A stretch of DNA of 5,281 bases, taken from the NCBI GenBank assembly GCA_934254755.1, contig CAKQMM010000105.1:1-5281 (forward strand). Direction: 5' to 3'. Below, one piece after another: positions 1 to 5,281 of this stretch. The DNA comes from an uncultured Clostridia bacterium (GTDB taxonomy: Bacteria > Bacillota > Clostridia > Christensenellales > Borkfalkiaceae). Below the pieces are notes generated by a model that did not search any database, was not told where the DNA came from, and saw only the letters and a program-made list of their open reading frames with translations. The translations under genes were made by a program, and so were the position numbers. The first letter of the stretch is position 1. The number at the start of each line of letters is the position of its first letter.

Positions 1-3000
1 CTATAGGCGTGGTTTGCCCGTACCTCAGCGTTACGATTCCTTCCACGCTTAAAACCCTCGACCACGATATGTTTACGACTGCCGTAAAGCTTGCCGAGAT
101 AATCAATAAAAGCAAGTTTAATATCGGTACGCAAGTTTCCGGCGAGTATCGTTCGTTTGCCGTATCCGTGCATAGCGGCGACGAATCGAAAATAAAAACC
201 GTGAACGGGTTTAAGTTTATTACGGGCGACGACGGAATCAATTACCTTATCGATAGCGGAAGCGGTAGAGAAGTCGTTCTTCCCGAAGACTATAACGGCG
301 AAAACTATCGGGTTACGATCGGTGCGTTTTTCAGCAACGCTTCGATAACCTCTTTGGTCGTGTCGGACGGCGTTACGGCGTTCGGCGGTGTTACGGGTTG
401 TTCGGGTTTAAAAAACATAAGTATAGGTAAAAACGTCGTTTCGCTCGACATGAGCGCGTTTATGATGTGCGATTCTATCGAAAGCATAGTGATAAGCGGC
501 GAAAACCCCGCTTTCAGTTCGCCCGACGGTAAAAATATTTATAGCAAAGACGGCAAAACCTTATTGTTTGTCTTGGAAAACGGCGAATCGTTCACCGTTG
601 CGGACGGGGTCGAAAAAATCGACAACTTCGCGTTTTTCGGCAAAACGAGTTTAAAAACTATTTATTTGCCCGCCGGGCTTACCGAATTAGGCGGTTATTC
701 GTTTAACTCTTGCACAGGGCTTTCGGAAATTTGGTTTAACGGAACCGAAGACGAGTGGAATGATGTCGTCGGAAAAGAGAGCCTCCTTAACGCGAATCCT
801 TCTTTGCGGTTATTTGTGGACGGCAAACCGCACGATATACACGTGCACGCGTTTAACCGAATGGTTACGACCGCCGAGATGATGGCGGGCGACGCTACTT
901 GCGAGCACGGTCGGTTATTTTATTACAGCTGCGAGTGCGGCGAACGCGGCGCCGAAACTTTTGAATACGGCGACCCGGTCGACCACAACTACACCGAATC
1001 GTGCGTGTGCGAATTTTGCGGAAGATACGGGCTGTATTTCGAGCTTAACGAAGACGGAACCGCTTACGTTATTACGGGGATAGACGGAACGGTTTGCTGG
1101 CTCCCGGAATTTGTTACTCCTTCAACCTACAACGGGTTACCGGTTATCGGCATAGGTAACAATGCTTTTGCGAGTACTTATTCGTTTATAAACGTGACTA
1201 TATCCGAAGGGATAACTTTTATCGGCGATGACGCTTTCAGCGGTTGTATGTCGCTAAAAACGGTGATTTTGCCGCAAAGTCTCGTCAGTATCGGCGAACG
1301 CGCGTTTATGAAAGACATGCTTAAAACCATTACCGTTCCCGAAAACGTTACTAAAATCGGCGACGGGGCGTTCGAGGCGTGCAGGTTGCTTTTCGAGGTC
1401 GTGAACAAAAGCGGTCTTAATATCGTTAAAGGAAGCGACGAGTTCGGTCAGATTGCTCGCAACGCGCTGGCGGTGGTGACCGAAGGCGACAGCCGTATAG
1501 TAAAGACCTCCGACGGATTTTTATTCTACGAGTTTGGAGGAGCAAATTACCTGGTCGGCCGTGAAAACGGGAACAATAACTTATATTTACCCGAAAATTA
1601 TAACGGTAAAAATTATGAAATATATCAATACGCTTTCATGGATGACGGAAGTATTTACGAGACCGTTATTCCCGCCGCGGTCAAAAGTATAGGCGACAAC
1701 GCGTTTAGCGGGTGTTATTCTTTAACGGTGCTTACTTTATCCGAGGGGTTAGAGCATATCGGCAACGCCGCCTTTGTTCAGTGCGAAATTCGAGACTTAA
1801 TTATTCCGAGCACCGTTTTAAGCATAGGCGACGACGCTTTTGCGTCGTGTTCGAGCCTTAGCAGCGTTATTATTCCGAAAAGCGTCAAAACTCTCGGCGA
1901 ACGCGCGTTTCAGTACTGTTCCGCGTTGACGTCGGTAACGATCGGGGGCGGCGTCGACGCGATAAAGAATTATGCCTTCGCCGGTTGCGCTAAACTTACC
2001 GATATTATCATCGAAGACGGGGTTAAAGCGATCGGAGATTTAGCTTTTGCCGCTTGTCGGGAACTTCGCGAAGTCGTTATCCCCGATAGTGTCGTTTCTA
2101 TAGGTAACGCCGCTTTTAACGATTGCGAAAGCCTTGTTTCGGTAACTATCGGCAAAGGAGTTGCGGAGATAGATAAAGATGCGTTTGCTTATATCCGCAC
2201 CATAACTTCTTACAGCGTAAGCGACGAAAACGCCGTATATAAGTCGGTTGACGGCAACTTGTACAGCAAAAACGGCAAAAAGCTTATTATGTATGCGGTC
2301 GGTAAAACAAATGGTTCGTTCGATATTCCCGAAGGGGTCGAGACGATATCCGACGTTGCCTTTTATAACAACGAATATCTTACAGAAGTAACGTTTCCGT
2401 CAACTTTCAAGCAAGTCGAATATTATGAATTTTGTAGTTTGTTTAACTCGGTTAAATCTATCGAGCGGGTTAACGTTGTTGCGGAAAACGCCGATTATTA
2501 TAGCCAGAGCGGGGTTGTTTACAACAAAGACTGTACGTTTATAGTTTACGTGCCTAATTCTTATAACGGAATGGTCGATATTCCCAAGGGCGTTGAATAT
2601 ATTTACAGCGACGCGTTTACGGAGCACAGATATATCGAAGGAATAATTATTCCGTCAACACTTAAAAATATCGACCCTTATTCTTTCACCAACTGCGATT
2701 CTCTCAAATATTTTTATGTTTCCGAAGATAACGACGCGTTATGTGCGTTAAACGGCGTAATTTACGATAAAACCGCAACGAAAGTCGTGATGGTGCCGAG
2801 GGGAATAAAAGGAGAAGTCGTTATCCCGGACGGAGTAACCGAAATAGGCGAATGCGCGTTTAACGGCTGCAAAAATTTAACCGCCGTTAAACTTCCCGCA
2901 AGCCTTACTTCGATAGGCGGTTTCGCGTTTAAAGACTGCTTTTCTTTAACGAGCATGACTATTCCCGAAAGCGTTACGAATATATGCGACGGCGCGTTTG

Positions 3001-3605
3001 AAAATTGCTATAAACTTTTGGAAGTTATAAACAAAAGCGCGTTGAGCGTTTCCGCAAATACCGCCGATAACGGATCTCTTGCGTTGCATGCGGCAACCGT
3101 TAAGGCCGAGGGCGAAAGCGATATCGTAAACGAAAACGACTTCTTGTTTTACTCGATAAACGGCGAAACTTATCTGATAGGTTACGTCGGCGACGAATGC
3201 GATATAACCCTTCCTACCGAGTATAACGGCGGAACGTATATCGTATACGCGTATGCGTTTACCTGCCTTACGAACCTTACGAGCGTAACGATTGAGGGCG
3301 GCGCGACGAAAATAAGCGACTACGCTTTTAAAGACTGCGCTTCGCTAACTTCAATAACTATCGGCGGAGCGGTTGACGAAATAGGAAAGGGCGCGTTTTC
3401 GGGGTGTAAATCGCTTACGGACGTAACGATTGATAATTGCGTTACGAGCGTCGGCAACCAAGCCTTCGATACGTGCGACGCGATTACCGAAATGTTTTTT
3501 AACGGAACGATTTCGGAGTGGAACCGCTTGCTCGTAAATGATTTTTATCCTCACGAGCTGAGGGTTATAAGATGCGTAGACGGCGAAGTTTACGCAAGGT
3601 ATTAA
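1..3605 (+). CDS. BspA-like leucine-rich-repeat (LRR_5) surface/secreted protein, 5'-truncated by the window
   Basis: Residues are numbered from the GTG at nt 9. The frame stays open to the left edge (preceding codons read I-G), and that GTG sits inside a repeat without a signal peptide, so the true start lies upstream. The protein is built from LRR_5 repeats of consensus IG..AF..C..L..V.IP. I count about 29 copies of the AF landmark, mostly 22-23 residues apart (for example F387, F410, F433, F455, and F543 to F726). The repeats are interrupted by three NKS modules (28-107, 461-543, 1003-1084), four hairpin-like modules (about 166-211, 741-788, 827-873, 908-954), an NGT..EW module (238-276), a Cys/His-rich linker (298-337) and a strand-rich restart ending in YNGLPV (344-387). 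A second NGT..EW module closes the chain (1159-1198), followed by TAA at 3603-3605. No LPXTG, SLH, dockerin or C-terminal transmembrane segment is visible. Proteins of this family are typically extracellular and some bind host or microbial ligands; this one's ligand is unknown. The family call is firm and the role is not. Confidence 0.93.
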   Translation, partial: IGVVCPYLSVTIPSTLKTLDHDMFTTAVKLAEIINKSKFNIGTQVSGEYRSFAVSVHSGDESKIKTVNGFKFITGDDGINYLIDSGSGREVVLPEDYNGENYRVTIGAFFSNASITSLVVSDGVTAFGGVTGCSGLKNISIGKNVVSLDMSAFMMCDSIESIVISGENPAFSSPDGKNIYSKDGKTLLFVLENGESFTVADGVEKIDNFAFFGKTSLKTIYLPAGLTELGGYSFNSCTGLSEIWFNGTEDEWNDVVGKESLLNANPSLRLFVDGKPHDIHVHAFNRMVTTAEMMAGDATCEHGRLFYYSCECGERGAETFEYGDPVDHNYTESCVCEFCGRYGLYFELNEDGTAYVITGIDGTVCWLPEFVTPSTYNGLPVIGIGNNAFASTYSFINVTISEGITFIGDDAFSGCMSLKTVILPQSLVSIGERAFMKDMLKTITVPENVTKIGDGAFEACRLLFEVVNKSGLNIVKGSDEFGQIARNALAVVTEGDSRIVKTSDGFLFYEFGGANYLVGRENGNNNLYLPENYNGKNYEIYQYAFMDDGSIYETVIPAAVKSIGDNAFSGCYSLTVLTLSEGLEHIGNAAFVQCEIRDLIIPSTVLSIGDDAFASCSSLSSVIIPKSVKTLGERAFQYCSALTSVTIGGGVDAIKNYAFAGCAKLTDIIIEDGVKAIGDLAFAACRELREVVIPDSVVSIGNAAFNDCESLVSVTIGKGVAEIDKDAFAYIRTITSYSVSDENAVYKSVDGNLYSKNGKKLIMYAVGKTNGSFDIPEGVETISDVAFYNNEYLTEVTFPSTFKQVEYYEFCSLFNSVKSIERVNVVAENADYYSQSGVVYNKDCTFIVYVPNSYNGMVDIPKGVEYIYSDAFTEHRYIEGIIIPSTLKNIDPYSFTNCDSLKYFYVSEDNDALCALNGVIYDKTATKVVMVPRGIKGEVVIPDGVTEIGECAFNGCKNLTAVKLPASLTSIGGFAFKDCFSLTSMTIPESVTNICDGAFENCYKLLEVINKSALSVSANTADNGSLALHAATVKAEGESDIVNENDFLFYSINGETYLIGYVGDECDITLPTEYNGGTYIVYAYAFTCLTNLTSVTIEGGATKISDYAFKDCASLTSITIGGAVDEIGKGAFSGCKSLTDVTIDNCVTSVGNQAFDTCDAITEMFFNGTISEWNRLLVNDFYPHELRVIRCVDGEVYARY
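90..329 (+). repeat. NKS module, copy 1 of 3 (protein-level repeat in the LRR protein)
   Basis: Residues 28-107 begin LAEIINKS, carry a central G-F-K-F...NYLI strand pair, then LPEDYNGENY, and end at the next LRR 'AF' landmark. Copies 2 and 3 share the same order: L.E..NKS, about 30 variable residues, F.FY/F...G..YL.G, LP..YNG..Y, ..AF. Each copy stretches the F-to-F spacing of the LRR from 23 to 85-88 residues, so it is an insert within the solenoid. The similarity is visible in protein and only weakly in DNA, which suggests old duplications. Confidence 0.8.
504..641 (+). repeat. LRR hairpin-like module, copy 1 of 4
   Basis: Residues 166-211 follow the pattern N..(F/Y).S.DG..YSKDGK.L......(6-9)...(V/I)..GV..I...AF. 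This lengthens the spacing between LRR landmarks from 23 to 58 residues (F151 to F209). The pattern N...S.DG.LY.K is frequent in LRR_5 proteins of Clostridia and probably forms an extra beta-hairpin; the fold is inferred. Confidence 0.75.
900..1019 (+). other. Cys/His-rich linker in the LRR protein (possible metal site)
   Basis: Residues 298-337 contain C298, H300, C308, C310, H326, C332, C334 and C337, arranged as CxH, CxCG, H and CxCxxCG. In related Clostridial LRR proteins a linker of this general form (C...G...Y.C..CG....H.Y...C..CG) recurs between domains; that statement rests on family memory. Clustered Cys pairs and His suggest a zinc-ribbon-like knuckle or disulfides, but no metal binding is proven. 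It sits between the first NGT..EW module and the restart of LRRs at 344-387. Confidence 0.6.
1389..1637 (+). repeat. NKS module, copy 2 of 3
   Basis: Residues 461-543 start LFEVVNKSGLNI, continue with D-G-F-L-F-Y and NYLVG, then LPENYNGKNYEIYQYAF. This copy is closest to copy 3, sharing F.FLFY, YL.G and the Y.YAF ending. It separates the LRR block at residues 387-455 from the long uninterrupted block starting at 543. Confidence 0.82.
1635..2186 (+). repeat. Longest uninterrupted LRR_5 run in the protein
   Basis: Residues 543-726 carry nine AF landmarks (F543, 566, 589, 611, 634, 657, 680, 703, 726) at strict 22-23-residue spacing. Seven of them (566 to 703) are followed three residues later by Cys. 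This part should form a continuous curved solenoid. One exact 17-base DNA repeat, beginning TCGGCGAACG, lies at 1894-1910 within this run and also at 1291-1307 in the preceding LRR block. It is a residue of the shared IGERAF/LGERAF repeat sequence. Confidence 0.85.
2229..2372 (+). repeat. LRR hairpin-like module, copy 2 of 4
   Basis: Residues 741-788 read NAVYKSVDGNLYSKNGKKL and then FDIPEGVETISDVAF, lengthening the landmark spacing to 59 residues (F726 to F785). It ends the nine-landmark uninterrupted LRR run and starts a stretch where hairpin-like modules alternate with single LRR repeats. Confidence 0.8.
2487..2627 (+). repeat. LRR hairpin-like module, copy 3 of 4
   Basis: Residues 827-873 read NADYYSQSGVVYNKDCTFIV, then YVPNSYNGMVDIPKGVEYI and DAF. 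Landmark spacing is 62 residues (F808 to F870), the longest of the four. Copies 2, 3 and 4 are each separated by just one ordinary LRR step. Confidence 0.8.
2730..2870 (+). repeat. LRR hairpin-like module, copy 4 of 4
   Basis: Residues 908-954 read NDALCALNGVIYDKTATKVV, then MVPRGIKGEVVIPDGVTEIG and CAFNGC. Landmark spacing is 58 residues (F893 to F951). It matches copies 2 and 3 in the G-V-(I/V)-Y-(D/N)-K core and the IP.GV..I ending. Confidence 0.8.
3015..3260 (+). repeat. NKS module, copy 3 of 3
   Basis: Residues 1003-1084 start LLEVINKSALSV, continue with NDFLFYSINGETYLIGYVG, then LPTEYNGGTYIVYAYAF. It precedes the last four LRR repeats and the C-terminal module. It keeps every landmark of the other two copies. 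Confidence 0.82.
3483..3602 (+). other. C-terminal NGT..EW module of the LRR protein
   Basis: Residues 1159-1198 read ITEMFFNGTISEWNRLL, then RVIRCVDGEVYARY and stop. The same module occurs internally at residues 238-276 (LSEIWFNGTEDEWNDVV, then LFVDGK), nt 720-836. It resembles the capping unit often found after the last LRR in this family. The chain ends directly after it, so no sorting signal or anchor follows. Confidence 0.75.
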
Positions 3606-3612
3606 TGATAAT

Positions 3613-3642
3613 AAAAAAATGCGGAATATTCCGCATTTTTTT
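3613..3642. terminator. Bidirectional intrinsic terminator between convergent genes
   Basis: A perfect 30-bp palindrome: seven A, then ATGCGGAAT/ATTCCGCAT, then seven T. The GC-rich stem GCGG/CCGC with a short AT loop is followed by a T run on both strands, so it can stop transcription from either side. It begins 7 nt after the stop of the LRR gene and lies 15 nt beyond the stop of the minus-strand permease gene. It occupies most of the 52-nt gap between the two genes. Confidence 0.9.
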
Positions 3643-3657
3643 ATTGCCGAGAACTAT

Positions 3658-4464
3658 TTATCTTTGCCATTTAAGCATAAACTTTTCGATAACGGCGACG
3701 ACTAAGTACATTGCCGCCGCCAGCACGCACAGTATCGCCGTGCTTGCCATGACAAGGTCGAGTTTAAAGACCTGCCCGCCGTACACGATAAGATAGCCTA
3801 TGCCTTCTTTCGAGGTAAGATATTCCCCCATAATCGAGCCGATCCACGCAAGCCCCACGTTTATTTTCATACACGCGGTGAAGGTGGGGAGGGCGTAGGG
3901 GATAACCAACTTTCTTAAAATCGTAAACTTATTTGCGCCGAGCGAGCGCATAAGTTTGATTTTGCCTTCGTCGGTCGCAAGAAAGCCGTTCAGCATGGTT
4001 ATAACGGTTACAATAATCGTTATGATAACCGCCATGAAAATTATCGACTTTTTGCCCGCGCCGAACCACACTATAATTATAGGGCCGAGCGCGATTTTCG
4101 GCAAACTGTTCAATACGACGACGTAAGGCTCGGAAATTTTGCGCAACGTATCGCTCCACCAAAGAATAAGCGCAATCGCGCTTCCGAGGGCGGTTGCGAT
4201 TATAAAGCCCGCAACCGTTTCAAAAAGCGTCGTACCGATATGCCCCGAAATTTCGCCCGATATTATAAGCGATTTTATCGTTTTTAATATGCGCGAGGGG
4301 GAACTGAATAAAAAGGCGTCGATAACGTTCGTCTTAGCAAAAAGTTCCCATAAAGCGATGAACGCCGCAAGAAGAAGTATGCGCGAGCCGTGCACCGCGA
4401 ATATGTTAAAGCGTTGTTTTTTTAAATATTTAAGCCTTAGCGGCGAAATTTGCTCTTTTTTCAT
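3658..4464 (-). CDS. ABC transporter permease, NitT/TauT (SsuC/TauC/ThiX-like) family
   Basis: This is the membrane-pore subunit of a high-affinity ABC importer: 268 residues, normal for the family. Hydrophobic stretches suggest about six membrane segments, near residues 27-43, 80-102, 114-134, 140-160, 198-213 and 237-258. The segment NSLPKIALGPIIIVWFGAG (119-137) matches the conserved LPK.AL.P....WFG region of SsuC/TauC-type permeases. The EAA loop that docks on the ATPase is at about 165-195, with LMRSLGANKF and L..P.ALP. The ATG start is fixed: an in-frame TAG lies two codons upstream and a good Shine-Dalgarno site precedes it. The gene overlaps the end of the ATPase gene by 35 nt and is the last gene of the operon before the shared terminator. 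Family membership is clear; the substrate is not readable from a permease alone. Confidence 0.93.
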   Translation of the reverse strand: MKKEQISPLRLKYLKKQRFNIFAVHGSRILLLAAFIALWELFAKTNVIDAFLFSSPSRILKTIKSLIISGEISGHIGTTLFETVAGFIIATALGSAIALILWWSDTLRKISEPYVVVLNSLPKIALGPIIIVWFGAGKKSIIFMAVIITIIVTVITMLNGFLATDEGKIKLMRSLGANKFTILRKLVIPYALPTFTACMKINVGLAWIGSIMGEYLTSKEGIGYLIVYGGQVFKLDLVMASTAILCVLAAAMYLVVAVIEKFMLKWQR

Positions 4465-5218
4465 CGTCTAGTTCTCTCCATAGTAAATCGAAACGCTTAC
4501 CGAAATTTTCGTCTTTGCGGCGTAAAATAGGCGTAAGCGATTTATCAAAATCGAATTCGTGAGTGTGCGCGACGGTTGCGGGGCGGCTTGACAGCACTAT
4601 TATTTTATCCGCAAGCGAAATCGCCTCCGATATATCGTGCGTGACGAGCACCGCCGTTTTATTTTCCTTGCGGATAATCGAATAAACGTCGTCGCAAACG
4701 CTTAAACGGGTCTGATAGTCAAGGGCGGAAAAGGGTTCGTCTAAAAGTAAAAGGTCGGGTTTAAAAGAAAGCGTCCGTATAAGCGCGGCGCGCTGCCGCA
4801 TGCCGCCCGACAGCTCAGACGGGTATTTTTTTTTGAAGTCTTTAAGCCCGTACTTATCGAGCAGCGCGTTTACGTATCGAGCCGACTCTTTCGTCTTAGC
4901 TTTTTTAATTTCAAGGGGTAAAAGCGCGTTTTTTTCAATGGTCAGCCAGTTAAAAAGTTCGTCGCGCTGAAGCATATAGCCGACCGACCCGCCGGGGGAT
5001 AAAACTTCTTTACCGCTAAGAGTTATTTTGCCGCCCGTCGGCTTTATAAGCCCCGCTATAAGCGACAAAACGGTCGTTTTTCCGCACCCCGACGGTCCTA
5101 TTACGGCAACGAACTCGCCCTTTTTTACCGCAAAGTTCAACTCTTTAACCGCTTTGGTTTCCCCGCTTTTGGTCATATAGCTGTAAGAAACGTTTTCAAG
5201 GCGCAAAATCTCGTTCAT
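4430..5218 (-). CDS. ABC transporter ATP-binding protein, NitT/TauT (SsuB/TauB/ThiZ-like) family
   Basis: This is the cytoplasmic ATPase that powers the importer: 262 residues, a normal single-NBD length. All motifs are intact: Walker A GPSGCGKTT (41-49), Q-loop Q84 in GYMLQRDELFNWLT, signature LSGGMRQR (136-143), Walker B LLLLDEP (156-162, with D160 and E161), D-loop SALD (164-167) and H-loop His194 in VTHDISEA. The phrase LSSRPATV (209-216) is typical of the SsuB/TauB branch, and no extra C-terminal regulatory domain is present. The ATG lies 1 nt after the stop of the binding-protein gene. A Shine-Dalgarno-like AAGGAAG lies inside that gene at 5231-5237, 12 nt from the ATG, which is rather far, so translational coupling may contribute. 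The 3' end overlaps the permease gene by 35 nt. ThiZ, SsuB and TauB cannot be distinguished from this sequence. Confidence 0.95.
   Translation of the reverse strand: MNEILRLENVSYSYMTKSGETKAVKELNFAVKKGEFVAVIGPSGCGKTTVLSLIAGLIKPTGGKITLSGKEVLSPGGSVGYMLQRDELFNWLTIEKNALLPLEIKKAKTKESARYVNALLDKYGLKDFKKKYPSELSGGMRQRAALIRTLSFKPDLLLLDEPFSALDYQTRLSVCDDVYSIIRKENKTAVLVTHDISEAISLADKIIVLSSRPATVAHTHEFDFDKSLTPILRRKDENFGKRFDLLWRELDDEKRANFAAKA
4474..4479 (-). promoter_or_regulatory. Ribosome binding site of the permease gene, inside the ATPase gene
   Basis: The minus strand reads GGAGAG, nine nucleotides before the permease ATG at 4464-4462. It lies within the last codons of the upstream ATPase gene (the W-R-E-L stretch), so ribosomes finishing the ATPase pass over it. 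Together with the in-frame TAG at 4468-4470 it settles the permease start. Confidence 0.8.
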
Positions 5219-5219
5219 T

Positions 5220-5281
5220 TTATCCGTTTACTTCCTTAAAATATTTCTCGGCGTAGTCGGTGCGGATAACGTCGTTAAAGG
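5220..5281 (-). CDS. C-terminal end of a probable ABC substrate-binding protein (truncated by the window)
   Basis: The minus strand enters at the right edge in an open frame encoding 19 residues, FNDVIRTDYAEKYFKEVNG, then TAA at 5222-5220. One nucleotide separates this stop from the ATPase start, so it is certainly in the same operon. The short tail (D-Y-A-E-K-Y-F-K-E-V) fits the C-terminal helix of SsuA/THI5-like (NMT1-type) binding proteins, which normally accompany this class of ATPase and permease. The assignment rests mainly on gene order, since the fragment is too short for a firm match. If right, the full protein is a secreted lipoprotein that captures the ligand outside the cell. Confidence 0.6.
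   Translation of the reverse strand, partial: FNDVIRTDYAEKYFKEVNG

Noticed and set aside
9..11. GTG at nt 9 as the true start of the LRR gene
   Set aside because: The frame is open upstream of it, it falls inside an LRR repeat, no Shine-Dalgarno can be assessed in the eight preceding bases, and no signal peptide follows. The gene continues past the left edge.
1200..2200. Regular DNA periodicity of about 69 bases, considered as a possible repeat array or CRISPR-like element
   Set aside because: The period equals 23 codons of the LRR repeat, copies are diverged at DNA level and keep one open frame, and there are no identical repeats with unique spacers.
305..3554. Several 60-76-codon minus-strand open frames opposite the LRR gene (for example 1178-1408 and 2400-2627)
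   Set aside because: They are antisense shadows of a repetitive coding sequence. Several repeat the same I/S/P-rich pattern because they mirror the LRR repeats, and none has a convincing start context.
3572..3796. Plus-strand open frame of 74 codons across the terminator
   Set aside because: It overlaps the end of the LRR gene in another frame, runs through the terminator hairpin, and continues antisense to the permease. No support as a gene.
3929..4471. Open frames overlapping the permease (minus 3929-4162 and plus 4139-4471)
   Set aside because: The permease frame has clear family motifs over its full length. These are other-frame shadows without recognisable protein features.

Overview
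The window looks like a chromosomal segment from a Gram-positive anaerobe of the Bacillota/Clostridia type, quite possibly an uncultured gut lineage. This rests on three things: a giant BspA-like leucine-rich-repeat (LRR_5) protein of the kind common in gut Clostridia, a compact ABC importer operon with AG-rich Shine-Dalgarno sites and overlapping genes, and an A-run/T-run hairpin terminator. The taxonomic call is an inference; there is no rRNA or marker gene to confirm it.

Layout. Nucleotides 1-3605 (+ strand) are the 3' part of one very long gene, open through the left edge, for a modular surface or secreted LRR protein. At least 1,200 residues are visible. It consists of 22-23-residue LRR_5 repeats interrupted by three kinds of recurring insert: three copies of an 'NKS' module, four copies of a beta-hairpin-like module, and two copies of an 'NGT..EW' module. 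The first 'NGT..EW' module is followed by a Cys/His-rich linker. Nucleotides 3606-3657 are a short convergent intergenic gap filled by a perfect 30-bp palindrome, read as a bidirectional terminator. Nucleotides 3658-5281 (- strand) hold the 3' end of an ABC importer operon in the order substrate-binding protein (only its last 19 codons), ATPase, permease.

How the genes work together. The three minus-strand genes form a NitT/TauT-type (SsuABC/TauABC/ThiXYZ-like) uptake system. The binding protein captures the ligand, the membrane permease forms the pore and the ATPase drives transport. The first pair is separated by 1 nt and the second overlaps by 35 nt, so translational coupling is likely. 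The transported compound cannot be told from this window because almost all of the binding protein and the operon's leader lie outside it. The LRR gene converges on the operon and shows no functional link to it.

I found no RNA gene, mobile element, CRISPR array or recognisable novel system. The most notable features are the modular design of the LRR protein, its Cys/His cluster, and the tight packing of the operon.
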